Notes under the pieces: generated by a model
Told to the model about the DNA's origin: nothing
The model's input: only the letters and a program-made list of their open reading frames with translations
The model's database searches: none
Origin: Entoloma clypeatum
Lineage: Eukaryota; Basidiomycota; Agaricomycetes; Agaricales; Entolomataceae
Length of the DNA: 64,000 bases
Assembly: GCA_963565915.1 (NCBI GenBank)
Contig: OY751493.1
Coordinates: forward strand, 1,798,001 to 1,862,000
Direction: 5' to 3'
Made by a program: the position numbers and the translations under genes
In this document: positions 47,401-61,800 of the stretch, in pieces
Position numbering within the stretch: position 1 is the stretch's first letter
Layout of the letters: each line of letters begins with the position of its first letter

Positions 47401-50400
47401 AAAAATTGTTGATCCATCAAGTTTAACATCGGCTTGTATCAGTCGAGGGCTGTTTTCTTCATCAGCGTGACTGTGGCCGCGAAGTCGAAAGTGAACAGTG
47501 CCGATATCCTCGATATTGATAGGAGGCGACCTGGGCAACTCAGTTTGAAAATCATATCATTAGAAAGAAACACTTACCACTGAGTGTTGAGGCCTGGATA
47601 TGCAATAGTGAGCAGCTTCTCTGCACCGTTTCTGATAAGTTGGAAGGGGCATCGCTCTCCAGGTTCGATTATTGAATGGTCCCTAGGAGGACAACCATGT
47701 TCGCGGAAAGATATGACCTCTCGAAGATTGTTTTTGAGAAGGAAACGAGGGGTAATTGTGATAACCTTCGTCAGTCTATATTTGCCGAAACCCTCGTTCC
47801 AGGACAAACCGATGTGAACTTCTTCAAATTTTTCCTTTCGAGAGCCGATGGCCAATGCTGTCTCCGCAGCAGGTGCCTCGAAGCTGAGTATCTACTGAAG
47901 GTGTTAGTCACATTTCAAACCTGTATTGGCACATGCACCTTCGACCACCCCGAATCGCCCACTTTGACAAGGAACTCATGACCATTCGCTTGTGGATGTG
48001 ACAACACTAGTAGTGGAAGATTGTCCAGATTCGCCCAAATAGATCGATGTGCCGACTTACAAAAGGGAAATGGCCGCGAGAGAATGTCTGAATGATGGGG
48101 AATTGAGGTTCAAATCGCTCTAAGCAGGAATGTGTCATACCTGTGGGAAAATCTCCAGCAACCTCCTGAGAGCCTGCACGAGTAGAACGAGTGGTCTTGA
48201 CAGAAAAGGGAAGACCAGTTTTGTTGATGAATATGTACGGACAGTAGATTTGGACTTTGAAAGCGCCACCAGATTCTGCATATCGACTGAACGAAGCTTA
48301 AAAAGAAGATCATCACTTGGTGGACGATTTGACTCACATGTAGTTCAAATTCAAACGCAAGCGCCTATCACACTGATCTTTCAGTGTCAGGCGGGTTTCG
48401 ATCTCAAAATCTGAGTGTCCATCTGTGTTGATAATTGCAAACTCGCTGGGGCCGAATACTTCGATTGATCAGTCAGGGAATAAGATGCTCTTGTAAGAGT
48501 GCTCACCCGTCTCTTGTAACTCTACATTTAGCAGGACGAAATGCCCTAGTTCTACCGAATGTACAGGCATCACCCCACCTTTCCTCAAGTAACTGCGCCA
48601 ATTTTGGTCACTGTCTTTGTCGTAAATGCGGTATTCCAAGTTGTATGGCAACAGATTTTCGAGTTCAAGTGGCGCACGAAGCTTGAGGTCGATTTTTGGG
48701 AATTTCCTTGGGTCTCATAAGCGAGATTGGATGAGCCGTGATTACTCGGACCTACCGGGACACTGCGTCTGAAGCATCTGTCCGCACCCAAGCCTGAAAG
48801 CGGAATGCAGCTTCAGCTAGGTTAGCATGAGGACATCTGATAGTAAAGCTCTTTTTGACGACTAATTCCTCCCAACCGATTGCAGGGCACCACTTATAGC
48901 CGAAACCTTCTAAAGACCTACTTTTTAAAAAAAGGCTAGTTTCATGGATCAGAAAGAGACGTACGATCTGGCTGGATCCTTATCTTATATTGCATAACAG
49001 CCTCTATCGGAACTGCGTAATCTTGTCCTGGTGCTATCTTTTCCAGACCATGGACTGGGCGGCCGCCGTCATCCACAAGCATCAATTCCAAGGGGTAAAG
49101 GGTCAGGTTTTCGAGTCTGTACGTGGATCGGATGGTGACGATTTTGACAGTATCGACGACCTTGACTTCACATAACAATCGACTGGGATGTTTCATCCTG
49201 GGACGGAGGGAGAAGATATATTCGCCCTCGCGATCTACAGGGATGCTTCTCAGTTTTTCCCATTCCTTGTCAATGATTTGAACACCAATGTTGTGCTGGC
49301 TCGAGGAGACGTTCTACAATGATGTATTGTCAAATACGTAGGAAGAGGCGGACATGCTTTGGTACCTCTCGTGTCGTTTTCCAGTCATCGAATCTCCAGT
49401 CAATGACCTGATCATGGAGAACCTTTACAGCAGCCGAGTCGCTCTTGTTGCTGCTCTCAGTGTCGGACCAAACAAAAATAGGGGACCCTGTGCGATTTCG
49501 TATGCGATAAGGGGCGTAGATGCCACGGGGCTTTTGAAGTACTTCTTGTCCATCTCTAGCCCAAACATTCAATGTAGTGGTCGAAATTTCCATAAATGTA
49601 GCAGTGACATTGAGATCAAGCCGTTCCCGAGCAGACAAAGTGACATTCAGACCTCCACTTGGCTCTTCTTTTGCAACCTGTTCTCGACTCATGAGTTTAT
49701 GCACCTCTCCCCCCGAGGGGCTCACCTTTATTGTGAAAGTCCAAGGATCAATCACTAGATGCAATAAGCTTGTCCATCCAGGTCAGTGATGAGACAAACT
49801 CACGAGGCTCCCAGTGTGAATTCGACAAGTTCCAATAGCTAATTTGCATTGCAATCGTCGCGCTCGCGTGAAGCTGCATGGAACGCATGATCACAACATG
49901 AGATTTCACATATGACGACCATGGCGTGAGATCATCTACCTCCCCAGACCAATCTTTGGCGCCAACGATGAGAGGGTTGACTTTGACATGCAACATAGGT
50001 TGCTCATGCAGATCACCGATGAGGATGAATCGGAATCCATCAAATGAACCTGTTAACTGAAAAACGAGTAAAAAATGCCAAAAAGGACGTTCAGTACATC
50101 TACTAACTTGTTCTTTGGACATCAAAACATGTGCGTTTCCAAGGGTGCGACGAGGTTTTGTCATGGTGTTTGGAAACCCAGCCGAAAGTTGACTTGAAGT
50201 TCGGACTTCGTCTATTTGTGAGGATATTTTTTGTGACTTCTGATAGGAGTCGATCGCCTTGTTGATGATAGAGAATATTAGATTAAGATCGCCATATGAT
50301 GCTCGGAGAGTTATAGGTTTAACAGCAATCTCCATGCTTGTCATTTGCTGGGAAGATGAGGAGGGGCTATCCATGGAAAGAGTGACATCAACATCATCCA

Positions 50401-53400
50401 AGAATTTCACGCTCTCTGAGAATTTCCCCATTTGTATCAAGGACATGGCCAGATGCTTGAGTGATAAAGCGAGGACTCCCTGGATGGTCAATCAGCGAGA
50501 CATATCGAAATTACAGCGAATATTACCTGTTGTGATACGAGGATATGTTGGACGGAAAGTTTGATACATTGCGAATTTGATTCTTCGTCATTCTCCAGTA
50601 CAGTGACGGAAAGATCATGGAGTTCTACGCGAAAGTCCATTTCTCCTCTTGCAGATTCATTTTGCTCGATTTGTATGAGAGAGGTGTCCCGAAAGCCGAG
50701 AGACTGTTGATCGGTAGAAAAGGCACTTGTGAAAAACGCAAGCAGAGCGATTACCGGCTCAATCGCGAAAATTATCTGAGGAGCGTCCACAGTCAAAATG
50801 GCAAACGCTACGCGGGTGCTCGACGCGGTGTAGAGCAACATGACTTGATTTCGGTCATGCTGTGCCGCTGGGATGATTTCGCGAAAATTAGAAGTGCCGG
50901 GCCGTGTGTTGCTCATGGTAAAAGACCGTAAGGCAACTTCTGCTTCTTTGCTGCCGTCGGACAACAGTTTCAAGCGAAGTCTAGTGTTGTTCAAAGCAAA
51001 TATTGCAATCCCATGGTCTTGAAGACTGGACTCTGACGTGGCACCGCTATCGTATAGGTGTAGTCTGATGGTGTTGACGAAAACCACCAAATCCAGAGTG
51101 GACCAGGTTGAATTGCCTGTGTCTGACGCCATGATCCTAATCTCTGGCGCCAAACTTACATTCCCGTCCTGTTCGATAATATTAGCAGTTGCGGCGTCAT
51201 CGTGGTCGGGCGTGTCCAGAGTGGGCGCGAGGATCGCAGGTATAACTTGTGAAAGTTTAACGAGAAGACCATATTGAATCTCTGTGAGATGCAGCTTGAT
51301 ATCTGAAATGGTGATGGACACCTGCAAAAAAGTCAGACGAAGTAAAACCACCGCCTGAAGCAACGCGCCTGATTATCCGGACGCTCGTAGTTTATTCCGC
51401 GATCTAGTGTAACTGATTGTAAAATATCCGCCGATATATTTATATCTTCGATCATTTTCAGCAGCATGGCCTGCCCGCCTGTATACACAGTTGAAACAAG
51501 TTGTATACCAGTAAGGCTTGCAGTTATTTTGTTAACGGCTTGGTCGGGAGTATTTTGAGCGGCGATTTTACCAAGTTCCATGACAAGAACATTATGCTGA
51601 TACACTGGGTCGGAAGGAAAAACAAGAATTGGCGTCTGGATAGAGACCTCGAACTGCATTTGGTCAATTTCGATCGTTGACGCTGTTTGAACCGCAACCT
51701 GAGTTGCGGCATCGTAGAGTCCTTTCAGTCGAGCAAGCTTAGTGACAAAGAGATGGATGTCGCGAAGGGGCTCTTTCAAAAAATTGAGTTTTAGGGATGC
51801 AGCATTGAGGTATATCGAAGATTTGATCCCTTTGTATGATTCATCGTCTGGATCATAAGTTTGATATCGGAATTCCGCGAAATTTTGACCCTGTATCGAC
51901 AAAATTTGGTTGAATTCCTCGCGGAATGCATACGCTTGATTGTCGTTGCTAAGGGCCAGATTACCCAAACGACCGGCTACGCGAAGCGTTTTGGGACGCA
52001 AGAAAACAGAGACATCGGCCGTGGACAGAGAAAGTGTAGCAAGACTGTCAAGTCCATGGCGAATTAGGGCAACTGGGATGGAGCTGAGCGGACGGCTAGG
52101 AAAAACAATTTGAAGAGACTGACCCTGAACCCTCGCGAGCTTGACAAGAATTCGAATTCGTTGCTCAGCCGGATTCGTAGGATGTGACTCAGAGGGACTA
52201 CTCTGGAGTGGGTCGTCTCCGTTTGTGGTGGTTTGTTGGGTTGGCTGCGAGACAAAGGTTGCCATGATAAAGTCATAGAGAGCGATAATTGGTTCTGGCG
52301 CCGCGCGAAATTTGACAGTTGAAATCTGAATATCGACTGCCTGATTGACGCCCTCGTAGACAGTAAGAAAATCTGGAGACTCATTCTGCACCCGAGTATA
52401 GGCAACGGTAAGAAGATCTCCATCTTTTTCTGGATATGGATCTGTTGATGATATGAACCGCAAAGATTCTTCCATTAGGGTTTGGACAAGATCCATGGAA
52501 AGTGAGCTGACAGTCCTGAAGATCAACCAAAGAAAGGAAGAGATGAAACGATTAGACTTGCCGTAGATTGATGTTAACCTTCATCTCGAACTTTGAGAGG
52601 GTAATGACAAGAACAAAGCTTTGGAATAACACCTCCCCAAGTCGCCTTTCATCACCCTCAATTGTGGACTTGAATATCGAAGCCCGTAGGGAATCGACTT
52701 GAAAGTTAAGCTCGAATATACGCTGGTATGCCTGGAGATGCTGCAAGAATGAGGGATACATAGACAGTCACTGAGAGGACTCGAAGAAATACCGTACATT
52801 ATTTGACCCGTCATCAGCCTCAAAAAACAGGTCTTCTTGAGTTCCTTCGCCATCGTCGCTGTTTCCGTCTCCAATGCTATCATCAACGCTATAGTCTGTC
52901 TCTGGTTGATCGAAGAAGGTAGGTTGGAGATTGAAGGGTTCAGTAACCCTTCTTGTTGGTGGCAGTGACAAGGTGCCTTCGTCATCGACAAAATTGGGGA
53001 TACACGTGTCAATCAGACTTAGAAGAGATTTGTACTTCGAGTCGGAGAAGTTGACTTGAAGACAGGGAAGTTTCCCGGACATTTTGAACCGGGGGAGGTT
53101 GAGGACGGTGGGAACGATAGAAGCGTGAACCTGGAGGTCGATGTTGATCCTCTCCAGAAGGTGTAGTGAATCACGGGAGTTTGCATGCAATGCATCAAGG
53201 CATGATTGCAAGTTGATTCCGATGATGAACTAAGGAAGTTTCGTAAATTATTTATGTAGGACAAAAACCTCCTCACCTGCGCAGCTTCCAATTTCAGGGA
53301 CAATTTGTCGTACATCAACGATTCAAGATATCTGTAGTCTTCGTCGTTGTATTGCTGATTCCGTTTGAGGCGGATACTACGGATGGCCTCTTTATCAGCC

Positions 53401-56081
53401 AGATTACTCTCTATGGATATATGACCAGCATCAACAATGAGATGATTGCAGTCATGAGCAGTGACACTGTCTAGGGTGAGTGAGTGTAAAATACGTAATT
53501 GTTCAGATCTTACTCTTCGGGGATGATGATCACAGGCGCGTTCATGTCCACGTGGATATCTATCGTCTTGTGGGTTTGAAGTGCAAATTCCAAACCAGCT
53601 CGAGTTTCTTTGCGGAAACCTTCCAAAGTCCGACTTGCAACGTTCTGAAGCAAATCTGTCCAGGAAATTTGAAGATAATAAAACAGTGCTTACCAAAAGT
53701 GCTTCCACGGATTCCAACTGACTAGCGGGTGGTTTCAGAAACTTGTAGATGGCCTCTACATAACCTTTGTGATAGATGATCTCCATGTGACGCATATGAA
53801 GAGTCAATGCACTATCAGCTCGTCCATCTAAAGGGTTACTCTCGAACTTGAAAAAGAAAAATGGGTCATCCTCCAATGTCTGGGCCGTGTGATATTGTTT
53901 TTGTTTGTCCTTGACACTGACGATCTGTGGATGGAGGCTATTCCTCGTGAGACCATCAAAAACTCCAAAACCCCCCAGAGAGATCGAAAATTCAAGATTG
54001 TCATGCCTTTGAAGAAACCCAGCCTGAAAGATGTCAAAGACAACTGAAACAACATCTTGGCGTTTGCCGTGGGGATCCCTTCTGAGTGCAAATGAACCTT
54101 TGTTTAATTTTGCAGTAACGCAGGTTTGGAGAAAATCCTTTGGTGTCTGGAAGGATTCGGCCAAGGCAGTCTTCTCGTCATAGTCTAGGACGTCGTAAAG
54201 CTCCTTGCGTTGTTCAGCTGTAATGTTGCCGAAGCTCAGATCTTCCCCAGATTGGATACTCGGAGATGAACGCCAAAGCCAACTTGTCCACCCATATTTT
54301 GATGCCTCCTCTGCTTTCCTTGTTTCCAACTTCTGACGGAAAGCCTGGTTTTTACGCATACGGGACCGTGCGATAGATCGATAGAACCGGATGTCCTCAT
54401 AGGAGAGTTTCCTTTCAAGCGTTTCTAGATCTTTGAGGTCCTTTAATGGAATGTTAAGAGGTCACTTGGAGGAGGATGGTGCGACTTGCCGTGGGAGACA
54501 GCACATTAAGGACCTTTTTCCCGAAAAGGTCAACGTAGCAGAGCCTATCATCCCTTCGCTCTGCGAAGTAACTCCACGTCCACTTTCTATTACGTTCCCG
54601 AACCCCCGCCAGGATAGCTTGACCTGCGAAAAGAAGACGCGTTCTCGGGGCGTTCATTGAGTGCTCTTTGGGCCAGAACCTTTGATACTGGACATGATGG
54701 ATGGTTAGAAACGACCCCCTGGGTGATTTACGACGTACTTGGCGTTGGCGTATATAAACATGGTACATGTCAAGAAGGGATATGATATCTCGATACTCAT
54801 CGTTATCCAAAGCAACTCCAATCTCGTCGAAGCTCAACTGAACATCGAATCGAGGTGTTTTTCGGTTGACTTTATGATTCATGACAATCTTGCCATGATA
54901 TCAGCCTGACTTCTGTAACCTACATTCGAGATAAGATCGACGCACTCGGCCCTCTCCAGACACTGGCTTGAGGATAAATTGGTGACCTGTATCATCCTTG
55001 TGGGAGATCTATAATGTAGCATTCAGGCTGTAGTGGGGTAGAACTATTGGGATTAGACTCGCCATATCGGAGAACTCCCGTATTACTTCAGCAAAAGACA
55101 ACTCAACCATGGTTGACGTGTCCGTATCGAAATAGAACGCCAAAGACTCCAGGTTTGCAAGCTGTAGAAAGTCATTTATAAGGTCCATGTTGTGGGGATC
55201 ATCCTCTGCACCTTGTGAATAGCCCTAGCAGTGCTTTCTATGAAGGCGGGTTCCCATTCCTCATTGACAGAAATTGCAGTGAATCCGGCCAAGGTCAGAC
55301 CAGCCGCAAATGGATGCTGAAAACCGATCAGCAAACTGCGAAATTGAGAGGGGATCATTACTTACTCCTGGGACGCTCAGCCTGTCCTCATACCGCACAT
55401 GGATGTTTTTTATAGTGACTTGAAGATTATTGATGATTTTCGCAGTCAAGGATTCCCATAAGCCTTGCGCCCCAGCGGATTCTGACTTGGGTTGGACGAT
55501 TCTCAAGACAACGTAAGATAGCTCGTACCAGAGGCTTCTACTTGGTGGTCACGCATGTGCAAAAGTTCCGTGTTCTCCAGTCGTTCGGCCTTGGCAGCCT
55601 GAGCTCGGTTCCCCTCTTCTTCGGGATCATCGTCGGTTCGAGGTGAAGGAACAACAAGAAGGTAAACATCTTCTACGAGGATCTTGGCAGGTTGGTTTCC
55701 GAGGTTGAGCCAATGAAGCGATAATGACAACTTTCCCAGGTGGCCTGAAGAAAGTTAGACTATGCGACATCGATGCAACAAGAGGAACCATTGCCTTGCA
55801 CGACATCCACAGGCAAGCGGAATTTGTCGAGGGCACCTTTCTTGAGGCGAAGATTGCAAAGAGTCAATTGACCTTTGAAGGGATCAGAATTCTACCCTTG
55901 CATTGCAAAGACACTGACCTTGAGCAATCCCGTAATTAACCTGGTTCAAGTCAAGATTCTCAACATAAGGGGCTAGGATACGATTGAAGACCTGCAGAGA
56001 CTTGATAACAGGAAATACGAGAGGAAATATGTTTCAACATACCACATTTAAGACCTCTTTGCCTGGGTCAAGCCACCACAT
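44491..56081 (-). CDS. VPS13: VPS13 bridge-like lipid transfer protein
   Basis: Very large rod-shaped protein moving phospholipids at membrane contact sites. The N-terminal chorein domain is unmistakable: MWWLDPGKEVLNV, VFNRILAPYVENLDLNQVNY, LTLCNLRLKKGALDKFRLPV, DVVQGNG and LSLHWLNLGNQPAKILVEDV. The long middle consists of repeated beta-rich modules. The adaptor-binding (VAB) region includes VRIRNRTGSPIFVWSDTE-like and PFQLIRNGAEKLLTIAYPGL segments. The C-terminal APT1/PH-like part ends SKSLRLDWELSFVDVQGVTV, GVRFAHKSGK, FVFIPDKSSQSWFFGQVGSV and KMFNAKKRMDL. The span fits about 3,000 residues with 40 or more short introns, close to yeast Vps13 (about 3,140). I checked the borders at both ends but not each internal intron. 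No frameshift or premature stop was evident that an intron would not explain. Confidence 0.93.
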
Positions 56082-56486
56082 GGTGTTTGATAAGCAAAAT
56101 GGATGGAGTTTGTGCTGAGAAGCCGTTTTCTGAATCACGTCATTTAGATACATAGAATGCCACCCCCTTTATGTACGATTTGCGGGACAGGTATAACGTC
56201 GCACTATCCACTGCCACAGGCAATGCAACTCCAAGAGCAAGCCCTGTCAATGAGTTGCATCTTACTGCACGCTAGTAGCTATAGCATACTTCAAGGTTTG
56301 GCTTGCGGCCGGGCCAAGAAGCTCGGAGTCCGATGCCAATTCCGCTGGTTTCCGAGTCCAACCAACGTGACGGCCGTGAAATTACATATAAATCCCCTGT
56401 CCACATTCTATCTTGAGACGATGGTCGTGTGCCACCCATCCGCATGAAAGGCCCTCAACCACGAAAAACTGCATCAACTTCTTCCA
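56082..56486. other. intergenic region between VPS13 and a small plus-strand gene
   Basis: Contains the VPS13 upstream region. Open frames of fewer than 100 codons show no recognisable motif. No obvious promoter element. Confidence 0.4.
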
Positions 56487-57199
56487 TGATCGAATTGACA
56501 TCTCCGTCGTCTATCGACACTTGCCAGCCTAAGATTCAGCTGAACGAGGTAGGTGCCCATCACTCGTGAAGAACCCTGCTTAACTCTGCCCTTGTATAGC
56601 TAGGCAATACGTGTGATTCGATAGAACCATTTACACAGTCAGAACTCCAAAAAAACATTGGCTCGTTGGAATAATCGTCTGGTTTAGGTTGATATTGCGG
56701 TCAGGAAAACCTGCTGTCCGTTTGCATTGCACTGTACCTACCTGGAGTCCCTCATATGATAAATGTATGTATCCTCCACTCTGCCATTGAGTGACATTCA
56801 TCTAAGGACAATCAGACTTGGACCTTCACGACCTCAACGAATTACGTTCACGATTTCTTATATTCATCCACGATCTTCTTAATTCCCTCCGTTCTTCAGG
56901 GGTTAGTCTCCGATCTTCACGTACTCACTGCAACTCTCAGATGCGCCCTTTTCAGGTCACAGCATCATACTGTCTCGCTCCATCAGACTCGCCACTTTGT
57001 CTGGTCTGTGCGTTGACCCCAGGCTTAGGTCGATCGCAGATACCTTCAACTGCCCATGAGTTGATTAAAGATGCACATCTTTGGGAGAAGTAGGTCACTC
57101 AACGTTACTCGCAGGTTTGTTGTTATTTCTCACAACAGATATAGGGAACATGTTCTGCTTGCCGACTTGGAATCTGGACCATGTTTGGTTATCACATAA
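56487..57199 (+). CDS. small uncharacterised protein, N-terminus uncertain
   Basis: No family recognised. The C-terminal two thirds form a continuous product through three introns with good borders (about 56765-56816, 56900-56938 and 57091-57140): KHWLVGIIVWFRLILRSGKP, VRLHCTVPTWSPSYDKYLDL, DLNELRSRFLIFIHDLLNSL, MRPFQVTASYCLAPSDSPLC, LVCALTPGLGRSQIPSTAHE, and the end REHVLLADLESGPCLVIT. The consistent frame across these junctions argues that it is a real gene. The start is unresolved: MIELTSPSSIDTCQPKIQLN at about 56487 could be the first exon, but the junction to KHWL is not in frame with the sites I can see. A single hydrophobic segment (WLVGIIVWFRLIL) might be a membrane anchor. Confidence 0.4.
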
Positions 57200-57345
57200 G
57201 TAGTTTCGAATGCCTCGTTTTTAAAACACATGCGAGCATGATGATTTGTGACGTGTATATTTGTCACGCCAATGTGATTTTTTGTCGTGGCAATAAATTT
57301 TGGACGGATTTGGCGGATTTCGTTGCTTGGTCTCCCTACCTCGTC

Positions 57346-58553
57346 ATGGCTCCCCTTGCTGATTTCCTGCTGGCATATGTTCCTGCCTCTCTTCCGATAT
57401 ACCTTACCTCCTATGTTCCTGGAAAGTCGCCACTTTCAACCAACGCTGCCGTCGTAGCAACACTTGTTTCTTACCTCGCTGTCATCTTTGGAATCAAGGC
57501 CATCATGAAAAACCAACAACCCTACAAGCTCACTCCATTGTTCCAAGCCCACAATGTCATCTTGAGCTCTGGCAGCTTGCTTCTCCTTGTTCTTATGCTG
57601 GAGGAAATTCTTCCCATCATGTGGCACAATGGTGTCTTCAACGCCCTCTGCGCTGAAGAGGCTTGGACCCCCGTGAGTCCTTCTCTGTCTTGATCAAACA
57701 CGCGTCTGATTTCAGGGTTAAGAGGATGGAGTTCTATTATATGGTCAACTATTATTTCAAGTACCTTGAGCTTTTAGATACCGTCTTCCTAGCATTCAAG
57801 AAGAAGCCCATGCGTGAGTCCTTCGTCCCTTTCAGCTATATCATCCACAATTCACTTTATTCAGAATTCTTACACGTCTTCCATCACTCTGCAACGGCTT
57901 TGCTATGCTACTCTCAACTCAACGGGCGCACGAGTATCGTAAGTGACACGATGGACGTCACTGACCCACTCTAACGAATATAAGTCATGGGCCGTGATTG
58001 TTCTGAATTTGGCTGTACATGTCATAATGTGTATGTCAGGCCTTCCAGATTGCAACAGCTCATGACTCAATTTATCAACAGACTATTATTACTATGCCAC
58101 CGCTGGTGGTGCCAGAATTTGGGCATGTTCTCAACCTTTTGAGAACCAGCATTGTTCTAACATGAAGGCTTTCAGTGGAAAAAATACCTGACCACAATGC
58201 AGATCGCGCAGTTTGTCATCGATATCGCCCTCACATACTTTGGCAGTGCGTATGTACATGTCCTCTCTCGACCATGGCTCATTCTCTTTCAAGCTTATTC
58301 ACATGCTGTGGCAAAGTACTGGCCACATCTCCCTCATGTCGGGAGCTGCGCCGGTGGAGAAAATGCTGCTATCTTCGGCTGCGCCCTTTTGACAAGTTAT
58401 CTCGGCTTATTCATCAATTTCTACTTCCAAACATACAAGAAACCTGTACGCAAACCTACGGAGAAGATCAACGGCAATGGAGTCGTGTTTGTGCCCCGAT
58501 CTTCTGCTGTAACTTGGAATGCTAACGAATACGGCAGACATAAATTCCAATGA
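57346..58553 (+). CDS. ELO: fatty acid elongase, ELO family
   Basis: Endoplasmic reticulum membrane enzyme catalysing the condensation step of very-long-chain fatty acid synthesis from malonyl-CoA. Motifs: NNYYFKYLELLDTVFLA-like YYFKYLELLDTVFLAFKKKP, the histidine box FLHVFHHSATALLCYSQLNG, VIVLNLAVHVIM and YYYYATAGGARIWWKKYLTT (an ELO signature), then MQIAQFVIDI. Six or seven membrane segments are visible, starting with the segment after MAPLADFLLAYVPASLPIYL. Introns restore frame at AWTP/RMEF, KKPM/QFLH, RTSI/SWAV and VIM/YYYY, with two more near 58126-58175 and 58248-58316. The C-terminus is KFQ after an Asn/Arg-rich tail, without an obvious di-lysine retrieval signal. The first ATG matching family starts is used; an open frame extends upstream. 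Confidence 0.92.
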
Positions 58554-58868
58554 AATTTAATGGGCATTATTTTGCGTTATATACCCGTGGAGCTTAATTT
58601 TGGTACTAATACCTAGACGATATTGACCCCCCAAAATTGATTCGGTCAGCTGGTCGACTAGTTGTGGACTGTAAAAAGTATCAAACTTGATGGACGTCGC
58701 ACGGTTGCTAGCATTACACATGATATAATAATGGCTGTGGACTCAGACTTTGATACATCATAACATCGCACGCAATCCACAGACCTTTCAGAGACCACCT
58801 GTTGTCCATCCCCACCCATTGAACTGAATCTAGCATCTTCGGCGCGTCAGCACCTCAGGGGGCCCCTT
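58554..58868. other. intergenic, no gene recognised
   Basis: A/T-rich 3' flank of the elongase gene followed by the upstream region of the RasGAP gene. No recognisable element. Confidence 0.45.
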
Positions 58869-61800
58869 ATGTCCCAAGATTGGGACCGTTCTCCCAAGGA
58901 GTTCCTTGTTTACGCAGAGCTTTACATACCTTCAGCGACAGCATCAGGGCTTCGCAAGGTCAGTCTGACTTGGTCGTTCTCGCGAGAAACACCGAGCTCA
59001 TCTCTTTAGCCACTAAATCAACGTAAAGTGGTCACTCAATTAGAGGATAATAGGAAGATACGAGGTGAAAGACCCGCAGCAGAATCATTGATCTAATCTA
59101 ACGTCCCACCTAGAAAAAACGAGTTGGCTTGCGCTTTCGAAAGGTTCCACCGGCTCTGGATATTGGCGGCCCGCTATCTGCAAGCTCTCAGAGGACGGAG
59201 AACGCAGCCTTTTGAATATATACCTTGACGTATGCCGTTTGTTCACCTCATGGATGGTCTGACCGTCCAAAAAGGAAAGCATTTTATATCAAACAGTCTA
59301 CGTCCATCTGCTCAACCAAACAGACGTGAGGCGAGCAGATAGTTCCCTGTTTTTCCGAAAGGAATGTCTTGGGATATATTGCGCCGCGTATGTGTGTACG
59401 GCCCGGCGTCCTCTTTCCCTACTGACCTGGAACTCAGAGGCCAACGGTGGACCTCAATGCACACAATCGAGCCGATTTACCTGCAATTTTCAAGTCCAGA
59501 TTTGTGTGGCACCTGGTTTTCCCTGCTTAGATCATATGCAATTCCCGAGATCTATGGCCGGTGGTTTTTCCCAACTGACGGTGGATCATACCGCATGTGG
59601 CGCCAAGTAGAGCTCACAGTCATCCAAGGTCGTGCCTTGGGGAACACCCGATCCTTTGGGAGTGGGCTCAATGGTGATCCAAATACAGAGGCTGACAACG
59701 CTGACTTGGGCACATTCTGCGAAATCCATCTAAATGACATTCTATGTGGTTTAACGACAGTCAAAAAGGGCATGGGATTTCCTGACTGGCACGAAAGCTT
59801 CACGTTTTCTGACCTACCACCGTTTGAATCAATGGAGCTTTTGTTATGTCGAGAAAAGAAACTCTTCAAACCAATGACTCTAGGCTCAGTGCGAATTTCC
59901 CTGGGTAATTTTCGTCGGGGTGAAACTGTCGAGGGGTGGTTCCCAGTGCTCCATGACAGCTCGACAGCTGCCAATATTCAACTTGGGGAAATTAGGCTCA
60001 AAATACGTGTCGACGAGTCAGTTTTTCCTGCTTGGCATAATATCATGACTTCTCATCATGTACAGGGAGATTATCCTCCCATATTCAGCCTACTCAGGAT
60101 TGTTACAGGTCAACTCCCTTTGTGCCCATCCTACCTACCCTCTAACCAATTGTCATAGACGCTAAATTCGCGTAACTTTCTAGACTGGATGGGCGAATTT
60201 GAAAGCAAATTGAAATTGAAAGCAATATCGAATCATCTTGTTCACCTTGCTATTGCAAGGCAAGTTGTGGTCGAACAGATCCAAGAGCTTGCCTCCCGCG
60301 AGGTGGATGGAACACCGTCATGTGAGCGCGGTGCAAACCGTGGGATGACACGATGCTAAGTACACGATACCAGCGCACCAAACGCTCTTTCGCGGCAATA
60401 CGATTTTGACAAAGGTCATGGAGTTATGCATGGCTTGGTATGGTAAAGCTTTTCTCGAAGCTAGTATAGGCGGAGTACTTCGAAGGTTGTGCGCAGAGAA
60501 GGTTGCTATCGAGGTCGACCCATTGCGGAGTGGAAAGAGCTCCAAGGACGTTGAGCGGAATGTTGAACAATTGATTTATTGGTGCAAGGAATTTTGGAAT
60601 CAGATATATTCTGTGAGAGCACACTGTCCTCAGTATGTCTTCCCCAGATGTGCCCATATTAATCATTCACTCTGTTTCATTTTAAGGGAGATGCGGCGGC
60701 TATTTGAAACGATCAGGACACTCGTTGAAAAAAAATACCGCCCCGAGCATGCATCCCAGGAGCTTAACCGAGAGCTTCCCTGGCAAAGCGTTTCTGCTTT
60801 TTGCTTTCTCAGGTTCATCGTACCTGCAATCCTGCACCCCCACCTGTTTGGTCTCTGTCCAGGTGCGAGGAGCCGACCATTTTTCTTGCTGGCTTCGCTC
60901 ATTCTAGTCTCAGGACTACCCACCGCCCCTGTACAACGTAGCCTGACGCTGATCGCCAAAGTCATACAGAGCTTAGCGAACCTGAATTCGGTAATTGCAA
61001 CTTTGCTTTTCAATGTCCTGATGTGTATATCTGTATTTCCCAGAATGTACAGAAAGAAGATTTCATGAAAGGAGTGAAAGACTTCCTCAAGGACAGTGTC
61101 CCGGCCATGGTGGACTACATCCTTGTGGTCTCCACTCCGACAGAAGACAATGTCACCTTGCCTAATTCAGTGGAGGACATGCATGACCGATTAAACGTCG
61201 TCAATCATCTGCGGCAAAGAGTGTTTGCGATGCCGGTACTCGATCGTGAAGCAGTGCCCGTTCTTCCACATCTCCTTGATATCCCCCGACATCTTGCTAT
61301 ATTGGCATCGGCTGTGATACGGAATTCAAGAGAATTTCAGGCAGGGGTGAACCCTTCTGGCACTTCCGAGGCGATGTTGGACGAATTGTGCGCAAAATGT
61401 TTTGACGTAGAAGAGCATGCTCTTCTCCGCGTCAGTCAGTTGGCGAGCAGAATCGTGTCAGAACCTCGGCATCCATCAAGAGTGGCATCGAGCTCCAGTC
61501 CATGGACGTTTGTGACTCAACATCGACCTTCGACGCCTACTTCGCCTGGCCGTCCTCGTAAAATTTCAAGACCGTCAACTGCTCCATCTCTATCGGAATT
61601 CACTGTGCCACATAAACATCCTTTTGATGATACCTCTGAGGCCCTCCACTCCCGAAGTCATGCACCTCTTTCCATTGACCGCAGGAACCATGGTCCTAGC
61701 AGGCATCTTTATTCACAATCAACCTCTAATGATTATCTACCGTCGTTTGGAACTGAAACCCTTGAACCCTCGGCTCCAGCCTTGCAGGTTCCTCCAACAG

